Counted from the stretch's first letter, positions 34,119 to 43,239 are shown. The stretch: 64,000 nt of DNA from Anaerolineaceae bacterium (GCA_020634165.1 JACKCF010000001.1:868001-932000); one strand, 5' to 3'. Notes: a model not told the origin generated them from the letters alone. Made by a program: numbers and translations.

Positions 34119-34303
34119 AGGACAACCTCCCATCGGTTCATTCGCCGATTGTACCGAATCTTAGCGCAAAATGGGCAAAATACAGCCCGTAATTTTCTGA
34201 CGATTGCCCACTGACGTCTGCAAACAGGACGAATGACCTAACCCTCTCTACTGGCAAATCGCGTCCAATGCTACAATGGCAGGATGTTTTGAGGAGATGA
34301 CGC

Positions 34304-34789
34304 TTGGACGAACTTGATCGCGATATTCTGGCTTTCTGGGGCCTGCTGTTTGAAATTGTAGCGGATTTTGAAAAGCGCCTCGCCGCCCATATGGCCGCTC
34401 ACGATCTGACGCCGCCGCAGTTTTATGTGCTCAAGACGCTTATGGAGCGGGGTGGTCGCTGCCGAATTGGTGAAATCGCCCGCGAGCATCACCTGACCAA
34501 TGCCACCATGACCGGACTCGTCAAACGCCTGGAAGCCCTCAGCCCGCCCCTCGTCCAGCGGGACCAGAGCAGCGACGACAAACGTGCCGTTGATGTCAGC
34601 CTGACGCCTGCCGGACAGCAGCGCTTCTGGGATATCCAGAACAGCCTCATGACCCAGGTCCGCGCCCTGTTTGAACTCGTTCCGGCGCAGGAACGCAAAG
34701 AATCCCTGGCCAAAGTCCGCGAATACTTCGACCTGCTCACCAACCTCTTCCCGATGGAGAGCAACGGCAAAACCCCCATCGACATGTGA
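34304..34789 (+). CDS. MarR family transcriptional regulator
   Basis: A 161-residue regulator. Helices followed by the winged helix: DLTPPQFYVLKTLMERGGRCRIGEIAREHHLTNATMTGLVKRLE, then a wing with RDQSSDDKRAVDVSLTPAGQQRFWDIQ. This is the standard MarR pattern, usually sensing small phenolics or stress. The TTG start at 34304 is used with GAGGAG 8 bases upstream. A TACAAT at 34272-34277 may be its -10 box. Target genes unknown; the next gene downstream is a small unknown protein. Confidence 0.9.
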   Translation: MDELDRDILAFWGLLFEIVADFEKRLAAHMAAHDLTPPQFYVLKTLMERGGRCRIGEIAREHHLTNATMTGLVKRLEALSPPLVQRDQSSDDKRAVDVSLTPAGQQRFWDIQNSLMTQVRALFELVPAQERKESLAKVREYFDLLTNLFPMESNGKTPIDM

Positions 34790-34813
34790 TTGTCGTTGAA
34801 AGGTTATGACCAG

Positions 34814-35281
34814 ATGAAATATCTCGTCGTTCCTGAAACTTCGATCCCCCAAGGCAGGCTCGTATATCGCAAGCGGGAATACTCTCTTGACTTCCTTCTG
34901 GACGAATCTCGCCTCTATGGTGGCTATACGCTCTGTATCGATACATTGCAGATAGAGGTTGATCCAGTAGATCAACTGCTCCTGTATCCCTGGGGTTATT
35001 TCCCTCATACCTCATGGCAACAGGGTCGACTTCCCAAATTTGACGCTCCATTAGGAAGGATTAGGGTTGTAACTGAGAAAGAATGGGAGCCAGGTATTGC
35101 GATTTCAATAGGGGATAGAAGCGATTGGCGGGCCATATTTGACGAATCTTTGGGGCTTATCCGTTTGGCCAAGGATACGTTGTACAAACGACACGACCAC
35201 ATTCAGATTGCTCCAAATGTGGTCGCCAGTTTGTTTCAAAATGATCTCGTCGCGTTGTGGCTAAGACCTGAATTTGTCTGA
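34814..35281 (+). CDS. Hypothetical protein
   Basis: A 155-residue soluble protein of mixed alpha/beta character (KYLVVPETSIPQGRLVYRKREYSLDF, LCIDTLQIEVDPVDQLLLYPWGY, IAISIGDRSDWRAIFDE). No known family is recognised. The base composition is a little poorer in G+C than neighbours. The ATG at 34814 is preferred to a TTG at 34790, which lies directly against the MarR stop; an AAAGG ribosome-like site lies about 11 bases before it. Function unknown. Confidence 0.55.
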   Translation: MKYLVVPETSIPQGRLVYRKREYSLDFLLDESRLYGGYTLCIDTLQIEVDPVDQLLLYPWGYFPHTSWQQGRLPKFDAPLGRIRVVTEKEWEPGIAISIGDRSDWRAIFDESLGLIRLAKDTLYKRHDHIQIAPNVVASLFQNDLVALWLRPEFV

Positions 35282-35342
35282 TCTTTTCTCTGCGCCTTTG
35301 TGGTGAATCTTTTATCTTTTCCTCAGCACTCGGCACTTGGCA

Positions 35343-35357
35343 CTCAATCCTCAGCAC
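35343..35357 (+). repeat. 15-base direct repeat, copy 1
   Basis: CTCAATCCTCAGCAC, repeated at 36412-36426. Both copies sit in intergenic sequence with CTCTGCG/CTTTGCG-type phrases, on either side of the nucleoside hydrolase gene. Probably a dispersed intergenic repeat family. Confidence 0.5.
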
Positions 35358-35363
35358 AACTTT

Positions 35364-36311
35364 TTACACATACGACAGCGTCATCTCATTGACTGCATCC
35401 ACATCTGCGCCGACCACAATCGTCGCCGGATGGTCCACGTTATAGCCAAAATGCTCTGGCGGGAAATCACCCGTCCGTGACCAGACCCACGTTTTCCCGC
35501 TGCTCATGCCTTGTGTCTCCACCCGCACCGGATAGCGTTTTGTCTCGAATAACTCCGGCTTCAGCAGGTAGCTGATGGCCGTTGGATCGTGCATGTACAT
35601 CACCTGCCGTCCCATCATCTTGTGGGCGAAGTCCAGGTATAGCGGAATAATCCTGCCGACATGCTGCGAAGTCGCCTTATCCGAGGCAGCAAATGCTTTG
35701 AGCTGCTCATCCGTCATCAGCACCTGATGCGTGATGTCCAACCCGACCATCGTCACATCCCAGGGCGCACTGAACACCACATGTGCCGCTTCCGGGTCAT
35801 TGAAAATATTCGCTTCTGCTGCTGGATTGACGTTGCCAGGGACCAGTGCCGCGCCGCCCATCAGCACCACCCGCTTGACCTTCTCTGCGATTTTCGGCTG
35901 GATGTGCAGTGCCAGCGCGATATTCGTTAATGGGCCGACTGGTACCAGCGTGATTTCCCCTGGCTGCGCCATCACCTGTTCTACGATGAACTGGGCCGCG
36001 CTCTGGTTGATGGCTTGCGTCGATGGTGGCGGCAAATTGACATCACCCTGGCCATCCGCGCCATGAATATGCGGAACAGGGCCGTGATAGGGTCGTACCA
36101 GCGGCTTATCCGCCCCATGTGCCACCGGAATATCTGTCCGGCCAGCAATTTCCAGCAGGCGCAGCGCATTGGTCGTTGCCAAATCCGTATGCACATTCCC
36201 GAAAATGGTCGTCAGCCCCAGCACATCGAACTTGCCACTTGCCAACGCCAGGAACAGCGCAATCGTATCGTCAATGCCTGGGTCGGTATCAAAGATGATT
36301 TTCTCTGCCAT
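35364..36311 (-). CDS. Nucleoside hydrolase (IunH family)
   Basis: A 315-residue enzyme. The N-terminal FDTDPGIDDTIALFLAL is the calcium-binding DTDPGIDD motif of inosine-uridine-preferring nucleoside hydrolases. Conserved blocks follow: GLTTIFGNVHTDLATTNALRLLE, ITLVPVGPLTNIALAL and RVVLMGGAALVPGNVNPAAEANIFNDPEAA, and a His near HDPTAISYLL. The enzyme cleaves the N-glycosidic bond of ribonucleosides, for purine or pyrimidine salvage. AGAGGGGAAAT ribosome site before the ATG. Substrate preference cannot be fixed. Confidence 0.9.
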   Translation of the reverse strand: MAEKIIFDTDPGIDDTIALFLALASGKFDVLGLTTIFGNVHTDLATTNALRLLEIAGRTDIPVAHGADKPLVRPYHGPVPHIHGADGQGDVNLPPPSTQAINQSAAQFIVEQVMAQPGEITLVPVGPLTNIALALHIQPKIAEKVKRVVLMGGAALVPGNVNPAAEANIFNDPEAAHVVFSAPWDVTMVGLDITHQVLMTDEQLKAFAASDKATSQHVGRIIPLYLDFAHKMMGRQVMYMHDPTAISYLLKPELFETKRYPVRVETQGMSSGKTWVWSRTGDFPPEHFGYNVDHPATIVVGADVDAVNEMTLSYV

Positions 36312-36330
36312 ATTTCCCCTCTATCATAAG

Positions 36331-36354
36331 TAGGGGCGCGACATGTCGCGCCCT
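36331..36354. repeat. Short palindromic repeat, copy 2
   Basis: GGGCGCGACATGTCGCGCCC is a perfect 20-base palindrome (36334-36353), preceded by TA(G) as in copy 1 at 253-275. The shared TAGGGGC...GACATGTC...GCCC pattern marks a dispersed intergenic element family. Confidence 0.55.
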
Positions 36355-36411
36355 CTCTGCGTCTTCGTGTCTTTGCGTCTCTGCGTTAAATCTTTTTCTC
36401 TGTGCCGAAAA

Positions 36412-36426
36412 CTCAATCCTCAGCAC
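36412..36426 (+). repeat. 15-base direct repeat, copy 2
   Basis: Second copy of the CTCAATCCTCAGCAC repeat, overlapping the 3' end of the S9 peptidase gene (36413). Confidence 0.45.
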
Positions 36427-38455
36427 TGTCTTTACAGTACGTATCGAACCACTTGACCATCTCCGTCAGGCGGCTGATACGATGGTTCGGCTCCCCGCTG
36501 CGGCTGAGTTCATGCCCTTCACGCGGATAGCGCAGCATCTTGATAGGGGTATCGGTCGCGCGCCGCACCCAGGCGAAGAACTGCTCGGCTTGCTCAATCG
36601 GCACACGGAAGTCGTTCTCACTGTGGATGAGCAGGGTTGGCGTCGTGACCTTATGGGCATAAGCCAGTGGCGAATGCGCCCACAGTTTTTCTGGGTCTTC
36701 CCAGGGTTCGGCATCGAACTCGGCGCTGATGAGGATGGGCACGTCGCTGGTACCGTAGAAGCTGGTCAGGTTGTAGACGCCGCGCTGCGAGACAGCCGCC
36801 GCGAATCGGCCCGTGTGGCCCACGATCCAGCCGGTCATATAGCCGCCATAGCTCCCACCCGTGACCGCCATCTTGGACTGGTCAACCAGACCTTTTTCGA
36901 TCATGAGGTCCACGCCAGCCATGACGTCGACCATAGCGGCATCACCCCAATCATTGTGGATCGCCTGCTGGAAAGCTTCGCCATAGCCATCACCGCCGCG
37001 CGGATTGCAGTAGAACACAAGATAGCCGCTGGCGGCATGGAACTGCCATTCGTGCCACATGCTGCGCTCACTGTCGCTCCACATGACGTGCGGCCCACCA
37101 TGAATATTCAGCGCCAGCGGATACTGCTTACCGTCTTCGTAGCCCACAGGCAGAATGTACCAACCCTGGATTTCCGTCCCTGACGGTGACGCAAAGCGCA
37201 CTTCGTAGGTCTGCTGCACGATGACCTCATCCAGGAGCTTCTTGTTGACTTCGGTCAGGATGATTGGTTCGCTGGCATTAGCGGCTTTATAACCCAGCTC
37301 ATTGGGATTGGTCGGCGTGCTGACGGTATAGGCGATAGCGCCGTCCTTGCCGACCGCGAAGTCACGCACATACATGCGGCCTGTAACAACAGGTTTAAAG
37401 CGCTTGTTGGCGATATCTACCTCATAAACATTGACGCTGCCATTATCGGCCACGCTGGCGAACAGGCGACTGTCAGCAGTCCAGTCGAAGCCCCCCACTG
37501 AGCGGTCCAGTGTTTCATTGAGCACCACAGGTTCGCCACCGCCAATCGGCAGCAGCACAAAGCGCCCCAGATCGTCCGTCTGTTTTGTCTCGCCACGCAC
37601 AGCGGCCAGCCATTGGCCATCCGGCGAGGGCAGGGCACCAAAGTAATTGCGCTCGTCATCCTCGATGAAGCGCGTTTCTTCGCCGCTGTCGACATCAATC
37701 GCGTAGATGTTAAACCAGCGGAAATGCTCATCGGCTTCTGTGTTCCAGGGACGTCCCGTGTAGAGCGTGCCGCCATCTGGTGACCACTGCGGCGGTGTAT
37801 AGCTGACGTCCATGCTGGTCAGGCGGCGCGGCTTAGCCTGATCGCCTTCCAAACCGTCTTCTGTGCGAATGACGTACACCTGCTGGCGACGATCATCCAT
37901 ATAGCTGGTGCCCTGGCGATAGGGAATACGCGCCATCGGCATGGGGTCGAAGTAGGCCTTTTTGTCTTCTGCCTCGCGATCCTTGCGATACTTGGCTTCC
38001 AGCTCATCAATCGGCGGATCGACCTTCTCGTCGCTGTCTTCTTTGGTCCGTTCAGCCGCATTGGAACCACTCAGATAGGCGATTTGCGAGCCATCCGGCG
38101 ACCAGGCTGGGGCGACTGCACCATTGGCATGGCTGGTTAGTGGACGTGCTTCGCCACCCAGGGCGGTCATCGACAGCAGGAAAATCTGTGGCACACCATT
38201 GCGTGTGCTGACAAAAGCCAGCGTCTTGCCATCCGGCGACCAGCGTGGGCTGCTGTCCTTGCCGCCGCGTGTGAGCTGGCGCGTGCCGCTGCCATCGGTC
38301 GCCGCCAGCCAGATTTGCGTCGTGTAGCGTTTTTCATTGGCGTTGGGTGTGGTGTGGACAAAGGCGATCCACTGGCCATCGGGGCTGATTTGCGGGTCGC
38401 TGACGTAGATGATCTTGGTCAAATCCTCGACCGTGATCGGCCGCTTCTCGGTCAT
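36413..38455 (-). CDS. S9 family peptidase (acylaminoacyl-peptidase-like)
   Basis: A 680-residue serine peptidase. The first 400 residues show WD40-like TolB-type blades (QISPDGQWIAFVHTT, PRWSPDGKTLAFVST, APAWSPDGSQIAYLSG). The C-terminal alpha/beta-hydrolase domain has nucleophile S535 in GGSYGGYMTG, the oxyanion HGGPH, an Asp in HSENDFRVP and the His in REGHELS: the prolyl oligopeptidase/acylaminoacyl-peptidase triad. No signal peptide is present. RBS AGGAG 8 bases before the ATG. It probably cleaves short peptides from intracellular turnover. A monocistronic gene next to the nucleoside hydrolase. Confidence 0.95.
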   Translation of the reverse strand: MTEKRPITVEDLTKIIYVSDPQISPDGQWIAFVHTTPNANEKRYTTQIWLAATDGSGTRQLTRGGKDSSPRWSPDGKTLAFVSTRNGVPQIFLLSMTALGGEARPLTSHANGAVAPAWSPDGSQIAYLSGSNAAERTKEDSDEKVDPPIDELEAKYRKDREAEDKKAYFDPMPMARIPYRQGTSYMDDRRQQVYVIRTEDGLEGDQAKPRRLTSMDVSYTPPQWSPDGGTLYTGRPWNTEADEHFRWFNIYAIDVDSGEETRFIEDDERNYFGALPSPDGQWLAAVRGETKQTDDLGRFVLLPIGGGEPVVLNETLDRSVGGFDWTADSRLFASVADNGSVNVYEVDIANKRFKPVVTGRMYVRDFAVGKDGAIAYTVSTPTNPNELGYKAANASEPIILTEVNKKLLDEVIVQQTYEVRFASPSGTEIQGWYILPVGYEDGKQYPLALNIHGGPHVMWSDSERSMWHEWQFHAASGYLVFYCNPRGGDGYGEAFQQAIHNDWGDAAMVDVMAGVDLMIEKGLVDQSKMAVTGGSYGGYMTGWIVGHTGRFAAAVSQRGVYNLTSFYGTSDVPILISAEFDAEPWEDPEKLWAHSPLAYAHKVTTPTLLIHSENDFRVPIEQAEQFFAWVRRATDTPIKMLRYPREGHELSRSGEPNHRISRLTEMVKWFDTYCKDSAED

Positions 38456-38607
38456 CGCATAGGCTCCTAATCACTTTATGGGGTAAGACGGGTACTGATT
38501 AGGCTGATTGTAACGCGGCGACCCAAAAACGCGAACGCGATGGACTGGCTACCTACTGCTATATAGAAATTAACTATAATGGAGTCAGAGAACCACGAGG
38601 GTATAAA

Positions 38608-39354
38608 TTGAATTTGACAGAAGCTTTAATACAAACCTGCGTTACACAAGGGATTTCCCATGATGTAGCAGAATCTGCTTTGATGGCAGATGATCGTTTT
38701 GCGATTAAGTGCTTGTTTGATGAGTTGACACACGTTGAATATGGGCATTCGTTGGTAGACAAGATTGTTCTCTACCTTATGAAGAAATTAGATTCTGAAG
38801 ATCGGCTTTTTGAGTTTGCGGATCTGCTTGTACAGACTAAGAGCAACCACTTGCCACAGCTAGCCGAAATGTTGATTTGTCACGGCCCAATGGAACGAGC
38901 TGTGCCTATCGTGCGAATCATGCTTTGTGCTGACGAACATAATCAGGCAGATCAGAAAAGCATTGCCAGGACGATCCTTGAAGCAGTCTATCACTACAGT
39001 ACAGACGCCCTCCGAGATGAGAATCTGGCTGTGAGGATAGAAGCAGTCAGGTATTTTAGAGATCAACAGAACGATGAAAATGTGATTGATGCACTCGAAA
39101 ATGAAGCCTCTGAGGTGAGGTCTATTGCGGCCTGGTATATGGGCCAGAGAAAAGTCTATCGGTCTGTTGATAGGCTTTGTATTCGGCTTGGACAAGAGGC
39201 AGATGTCGAAGTTCTTCGTGGCCTAATTTGGTCAGTGGGTGTGCTCAAGGCAAACTGTGCTAAGCCATGCTTGGAAGGCTTGCAAGACCATGAGAGCGAA
39301 GATATTCGTTCTGATGTGCAACATGCGCTCCAACATTTGAGCTATTCCCCTTGA
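38608..39354 (+). CDS. HEAT-repeat protein
   Basis: A 248-residue all-helical protein, AT-rich relative to neighbours. The middle and end show HEAT-like repeats (NLAVRIEAVRYFRDQQNDENVIDALENEASEVRSIAAWYMG, VLRGLIWSVGVLKANCAKPCLEGLQDHESEDIRSDVQHALQHL). No enzymatic domain is visible. The TTG start at 38608 follows GAGGG by 7 bases; a TATAAT (38575-38580) is upstream. Its last 13 bases overlap the convergent NADAR gene. HEAT repeats usually bind partner proteins; a link to the NADAR protein is possible but is position only. Confidence 0.7.
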   Translation: MNLTEALIQTCVTQGISHDVAESALMADDRFAIKCLFDELTHVEYGHSLVDKIVLYLMKKLDSEDRLFEFADLLVQTKSNHLPQLAEMLICHGPMERAVPIVRIMLCADEHNQADQKSIARTILEAVYHYSTDALRDENLAVRIEAVRYFRDQQNDENVIDALENEASEVRSIAAWYMGQRKVYRSVDRLCIRLGQEADVEVLRGLIWSVGVLKANCAKPCLEGLQDHESEDIRSDVQHALQHLSYSP

Positions 39355-39791
39355 TTGCGCAGAATCTCGCGTGTTTCCATCAGAATTTTGCCCAGCATGT
39401 TTTTGCCTGTGCCATCGGGACCAGCACCCCAATAGCGATCTCCGGGCGCGTTCTCAACAATGTCCTCATCGCTTGTGGCTAGCAACAGGTCGCGTAGATC
39501 AGTATGTGTCTCGAATTTACGCAGGACACCTTTGCGCATGATGTCATCCTTCACCGCTTCCCAATCTGGGCGCAAAGGGCGGCTGCGGTCACGTCCAATC
39601 GACGCAGCTTGTTTAGGCGTCGCCGCGCGGCGCACATCGTCCATGTCTCTGGGAGATTGTGCGAACTTCATGGCCTGGAAATAGTGCTCGCAGGTTTTGT
39701 AGTACACGCCGTCGATCTCGAAGCCATGCCTGGAGAAGTTAGAAAACACGCCATAAGGTTCTTCCAGCGCACTGTAGAAATAAATGGTCAC
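39342..39791 (-). CDS. NADAR family protein (YbiA-like)
   Basis: A 149-residue protein of the NADAR superfamily: FYSALEEPYGVFSNFSRHGFEIDGVYYKTCEHYFQAMKFA, then the RRAATPKQAASIGRDRSRPLRPDWE block, VLRKFETHTDLRDLLLATSDEDIVEN and DRYWGAGPDGTGKNMLGKIL. The pattern is the family's full length. Members remove ADP-ribose from guanine or act on riboflavin-pathway or related N-glycosides. The GTG at 39791 has AAGGA 6 bases upstream; the longer frame includes a repeated GGTTCAAAAAT sequence with no coding character. Convergent with the HEAT gene. Confidence 0.85.
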   Translation of the reverse strand: MTIYFYSALEEPYGVFSNFSRHGFEIDGVYYKTCEHYFQAMKFAQSPRDMDDVRRAATPKQAASIGRDRSRPLRPDWEAVKDDIMRKGVLRKFETHTDLRDLLLATSDEDIVENAPGDRYWGAGPDGTGKNMLGKILMETREILRNQGE

Positions 39792-39913
39792 GGCAATCCT
39801 TCGTGGTTCAAAAATGTGTGGTTCAAAAATACAAACAGCCGCCAACCATAACGGCCCGTTGCAAAGTCTAGTATACTAGCAGCGATGCTGACCATGTTAT
39901 GCGAGGTCGCCTT

Positions 39914-42025
39914 ATGGCCCAGGCTTACGCCGATTCGATCATCCGACGCATTCCCCAATTCAACTACCTGCCACAGCGCGAATTCCAGGCGATTGTGCAA
40001 ACCTTCGAGCTGCGTCACTACAACGCGGGCGAACTCATCGTCCAGCAGAATGCGCATTCGACTGGCCTGTATGCTATCGTGCGCGGGCAGGCGGCGATCT
40101 TCTACTCGGCCCCCAGCGGCATCACCCAGCAGTTCGGCACGGTCGAAGTCGGCGAATACATTGACGATGAAGCGCTCTTTTATGAAGGTGTGGAAACCGC
40201 CTCACTCCAGGCGACGATGCCGACTGACGCTCTTTTTCTCTCGCGAGAAGCCCTGAATCGCCTCGGTACCTACTATCCCCTGATTGGTCAGCAGTTTAGC
40301 GGAATGGCGCCGGTTGCTGCTGGTCAGGCGGCTTTCGCTGGCCAGCGACCGAATGAGGTCGTGCTGCTTAAGACGCACCGCCATGTATGGGCGCTGCTGC
40401 GCTGGCTGCCCATTCCAGCGATTGTATTTGGCTTTTTTGTTGTCATGGCGTTCACGCTGCGCGAAGTCGCTGCCTTCTTCCTGATTGGTGGCTTCCTGGC
40501 GACGCTCGGCCTGCTGTATTACATCTTTCTGGAATGGCAGAACGACGAAATCATTATCACTGACCAGCGCGTAATCCAGATTCGCCGGACGATTCTGGCG
40601 TTCCGGCGCAGCTTCAACGAACTCAGCCTGGATAGTATTCAGGAAACGAAAGTGCATATGCCGCCGAACCCATTGGCCTATACGCTCGGCTATGGCACGT
40701 TAGAGCTAAGGACGGCAGGTGCTGCCGGAAATGTCTCCCTGGCGATGATGCCTAATCCGGCTAAGGTCGAAGACCTGATCGTGGACCAGTACCAGCGCCG
40801 CAAGACGGAAAACCTGTACGAAGGCGCAGACCTCATGTGGAATAATGCCCAGGCGATGGGCGGGGCAGGTCACGCCCACAATGACCCGAATCTGCTCCAG
40901 CGTGCCCGTGTGCCGCGCACCATCCGCCTGACCGAAGAGAGCAACATGGAGGACACGCCGGAACAGGAAGTGGCTCGGCGTATGCCATTTTCCCCGTTTA
41001 TTACCCAATTTATGATCGAAGAGGGCGTCGTCTTCCGCAAGCACTGGTCGCTGTGGTTCAAGATGGTCATGCCAGCGATCATGTTTTTTGGCGCGGCTGT
41101 AGCTGTATTCATCATCAGCCTGCCCCTGAATGTCGGTGTGATTGGGATGGCAGGCGGTATCGTCCTGCTGATTTGTGGCGTAGCCGTCTTCTGGTTCCGT
41201 GACCTGGACTGGCGCAATGACTACATGCTGGTCAACGACACCATGATCTTGTTCGTCCACCAGCGCCCGCTGTGGCTGCAAAATGAGCGCGATCTGGTAT
41301 TGCTCAGTCAGGTGGATAACGTCATTGCGGAGCAGAATGGTATTTCTCAACAGCTTTTGGATTACGGCAACATCATGCTGTCGCTGGTTGGCGCAGACGA
41401 TCATAAGTCGTTCTACATGATTCCACGTCCGCGTGTGGTGCAGGAACATATCATGCTGCGTAAAGCCCAGATGCGCCAGATGCTCGATCAGGCCCGCCAG
41501 GACAGTCAGCGCAACATCCTGACCGAGTTCATTGCGGCCTATCAGTTGCATCAGCAGCCGCAGCAGCAATATGGCCAGCAAATGTACAATCAGCAGGGCA
41601 ATCCGCAGCAGTACAACCAGCAATATGATCAGTCGGGCTATAATCAGCCGACCTATGCCCAGCCGACCTATCCGCAGCAAAGTTATAATCAGCCAACGTA
41701 CCCGCAGCAGACCTATCCCAATCAGGGTTATAGTCAGCAGCCGACTTATCAGCAGCCTGCACAGCAACCGCCAGTGACGCCGCAGCAATCTAATCTGAGT
41801 GCGCCTCGGCAGTACAATGAGCGTCAGCAGCCTGCCAGTAGTTCCAATGCGCCCTCGCCACTGATTCCTCGCCGTGACGAAGGGGCAACACCAGCGGATA
41901 ACGAAGCCACATTGCCGCCCCCACCTATGCCAGGGATGTCCGCGCCACCGCCGCCACCGCAGTCACGCCGTGATGACGATCAGCCGGATGATAATTTGCC
42001 GCCACCGCCACCCATGCCACGCTAG
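39914..42025 (+). CDS. Cyclic-nucleotide-binding and PH-like membrane protein with Q/Y-rich tail
   Basis: A 703-residue protein. Residues 1-120 form a cyclic nucleotide-binding fold (LPQREFQAIVQTFELRHYNAGELIVQQNAHSTGLYAIVRGQAAIF). Then come two pairs of transmembrane helices each followed by a bacterial PH-like (bPH2/DUF304) domain: one about residues 155-300 (WALLRWLPIPAIVFGFFVVMAF; IIITDQRVIQIRR), one about 340-505 (IMFFGAAVAVFIISLPLNVGVI; DYMLVNDTMILFVHQRP). Residues about 535-700 are a Gln/Tyr/Pro repeat (YNQP, YPQQ, PTY) and a PPPPM tail. The ATG at 39914 has GAGG 7 bases upstream. Unusual domain mix; role unknown. Confidence 0.8.
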   Translation: MAQAYADSIIRRIPQFNYLPQREFQAIVQTFELRHYNAGELIVQQNAHSTGLYAIVRGQAAIFYSAPSGITQQFGTVEVGEYIDDEALFYEGVETASLQATMPTDALFLSREALNRLGTYYPLIGQQFSGMAPVAAGQAAFAGQRPNEVVLLKTHRHVWALLRWLPIPAIVFGFFVVMAFTLREVAAFFLIGGFLATLGLLYYIFLEWQNDEIIITDQRVIQIRRTILAFRRSFNELSLDSIQETKVHMPPNPLAYTLGYGTLELRTAGAAGNVSLAMMPNPAKVEDLIVDQYQRRKTENLYEGADLMWNNAQAMGGAGHAHNDPNLLQRARVPRTIRLTEESNMEDTPEQEVARRMPFSPFITQFMIEEGVVFRKHWSLWFKMVMPAIMFFGAAVAVFIISLPLNVGVIGMAGGIVLLICGVAVFWFRDLDWRNDYMLVNDTMILFVHQRPLWLQNERDLVLLSQVDNVIAEQNGISQQLLDYGNIMLSLVGADDHKSFYMIPRPRVVQEHIMLRKAQMRQMLDQARQDSQRNILTEFIAAYQLHQQPQQQYGQQMYNQQGNPQQYNQQYDQSGYNQPTYAQPTYPQQSYNQPTYPQQTYPNQGYSQQPTYQQPAQQPPVTPQQSNLSAPRQYNERQQPASSSNAPSPLIPRRDEGATPADNEATLPPPPMPGMSAPPPPPQSRRDDDQPDDNLPPPPPMPR

Positions 42026-42048
42026 CCATTAGCAGAGGAATGCAAACA

Positions 42049-43149
42049 ATGACAAAGTTATTGCCGCGTATTTTGATGCTGCTCACTGTCGCCATGGCGC
42101 TTCTAGGCGGTATGGGGGCCGGATTGGCGCGTTTGGGTGTCCCGATGGATGCCATGAGCCAGGGTTGGATCATGGTGCATGGTCCACTGATGATTAGCGG
42201 CTTCCTGGGCACATTGATCTGCCTGGAAAGAGCCGTTGCATTGGCATCACGCTATAAATGGAGTCTCATGGTTCCGGCTGTGAATGCTATTGGTGCAGTG
42301 CTGGTGCTTATTTCGCGCGATGCGGCCATAGCCAGACTATTTTTGACAGCAGGCAGCTTGGGACTGGTGATCCTGTTTGGCCTCATGATACGCCTGCATC
42401 CCTCGCGTGATGTGCTGATGATGGCCCTTGGTGCAGTAAGCTGGTTGGTCGGTAATGTGCTCTGGTTAGCAGGATTGCCAATCAATCAGGTCGTTCATTT
42501 GTGGACGGCATTCCTCATTCTGACGATTGTTGGTGAACGCCTGGAGCTTTCCCGTGTTCGTCGCCTGACTCACTTGGCTGAAAATCTGCTGACCGGAGCG
42601 GTAATTGTTTATCTGGCGGGTGTCGCCCTGACGATTGTCAATCTGGAATGGGGCGTTCGCTTGCTTGGGATAGGCGCTATAGCGATGGCACTCTGGCTCC
42701 TCAAGTATGATATCGCCAGCCGCACTATTCGGCAGCAGGGATTACCGCGCTTCATTGCGGCTTGCCTGCTGGCGGGGTATGTCTGGCTTGGATTCGGTGG
42801 CTTGCTTGCACTCTGGCATGGGGCTATCTATGCCGGACCAGATTATGCGGGTGTGCTGCATGCCTTCCTGTTGGGGTTTGTCTTTTCGATGATTTTTGGT
42901 CACGCGCCGATCATCCTGCCAGCGCTCACGGGCCTGAAGATGACCTACACGCCACTGTTCTACATCCATTTTGCACTGCTGCACGTCACATTGATCTATC
43001 GTGAGTATGGCAACCTTGTTGGTGGTTTTGAAGTACGCCAGCAAGGGGCAATTCTCAACGTCACATCGGTCCTTATTTTCCTGGGATTGACGATCTTCGT
43101 GGTAGTAAGGTCTAACCGCGTATCACCAGGCGAAGCAGCCATCGCGTAG
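42049..43149 (+). CDS. NnrS-like polytopic membrane protein
   Basis: A 366-residue protein with about ten or more hydrophobic helices. Segments such as VHGPLMISGFLGTLICLERAVALASRY near the start and VLHAFLLGFVFSMIFGHAPIILPALTG near the end keep histidines in the places used by NnrS-type heme/copper membrane proteins. The assignment is by this pattern and is moderate. The ATG at 42049 is chosen over 42040 because AGAGGA lies 9 bases before it. It follows the cyclic-nucleotide-binding protein by 23 bases and is probably in its operon. Confidence 0.6.
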   Translation: MTKLLPRILMLLTVAMALLGGMGAGLARLGVPMDAMSQGWIMVHGPLMISGFLGTLICLERAVALASRYKWSLMVPAVNAIGAVLVLISRDAAIARLFLTAGSLGLVILFGLMIRLHPSRDVLMMALGAVSWLVGNVLWLAGLPINQVVHLWTAFLILTIVGERLELSRVRRLTHLAENLLTGAVIVYLAGVALTIVNLEWGVRLLGIGAIAMALWLLKYDIASRTIRQQGLPRFIAACLLAGYVWLGFGGLLALWHGAIYAGPDYAGVLHAFLLGFVFSMIFGHAPIILPALTGLKMTYTPLFYIHFALLHVTLIYREYGNLVGGFEVRQQGAILNVTSVLIFLGLTIFVVVRSNRVSPGEAAIA

Positions 43150-43170
43150 GTCGTTGTATCCGTCTGGCGA

Positions 43171-43199
43171 TTGAGCCGCTATACAGGCTCTGCTACAAT
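43171..43199 (+). promoter_or_regulatory. Promoter of peptide deformylase gene
   Basis: TTGAGC (43171-43176), 17-base spacer, TACAAT (43194-43199). Transcription would begin near 43206, about 34 bases before the ATG. Confidence 0.55.
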
Positions 43200-43239
43200 G
43201 AGAGCCATCCGTTTGGTTGAATAGAGAATCTATAGGCAC

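Noticed and set aside
39803..39830. Short direct repeat GGTTCAAAAAT before the NADAR gene
   Set aside because: Only two copies of 11 bases; too small to call an element.
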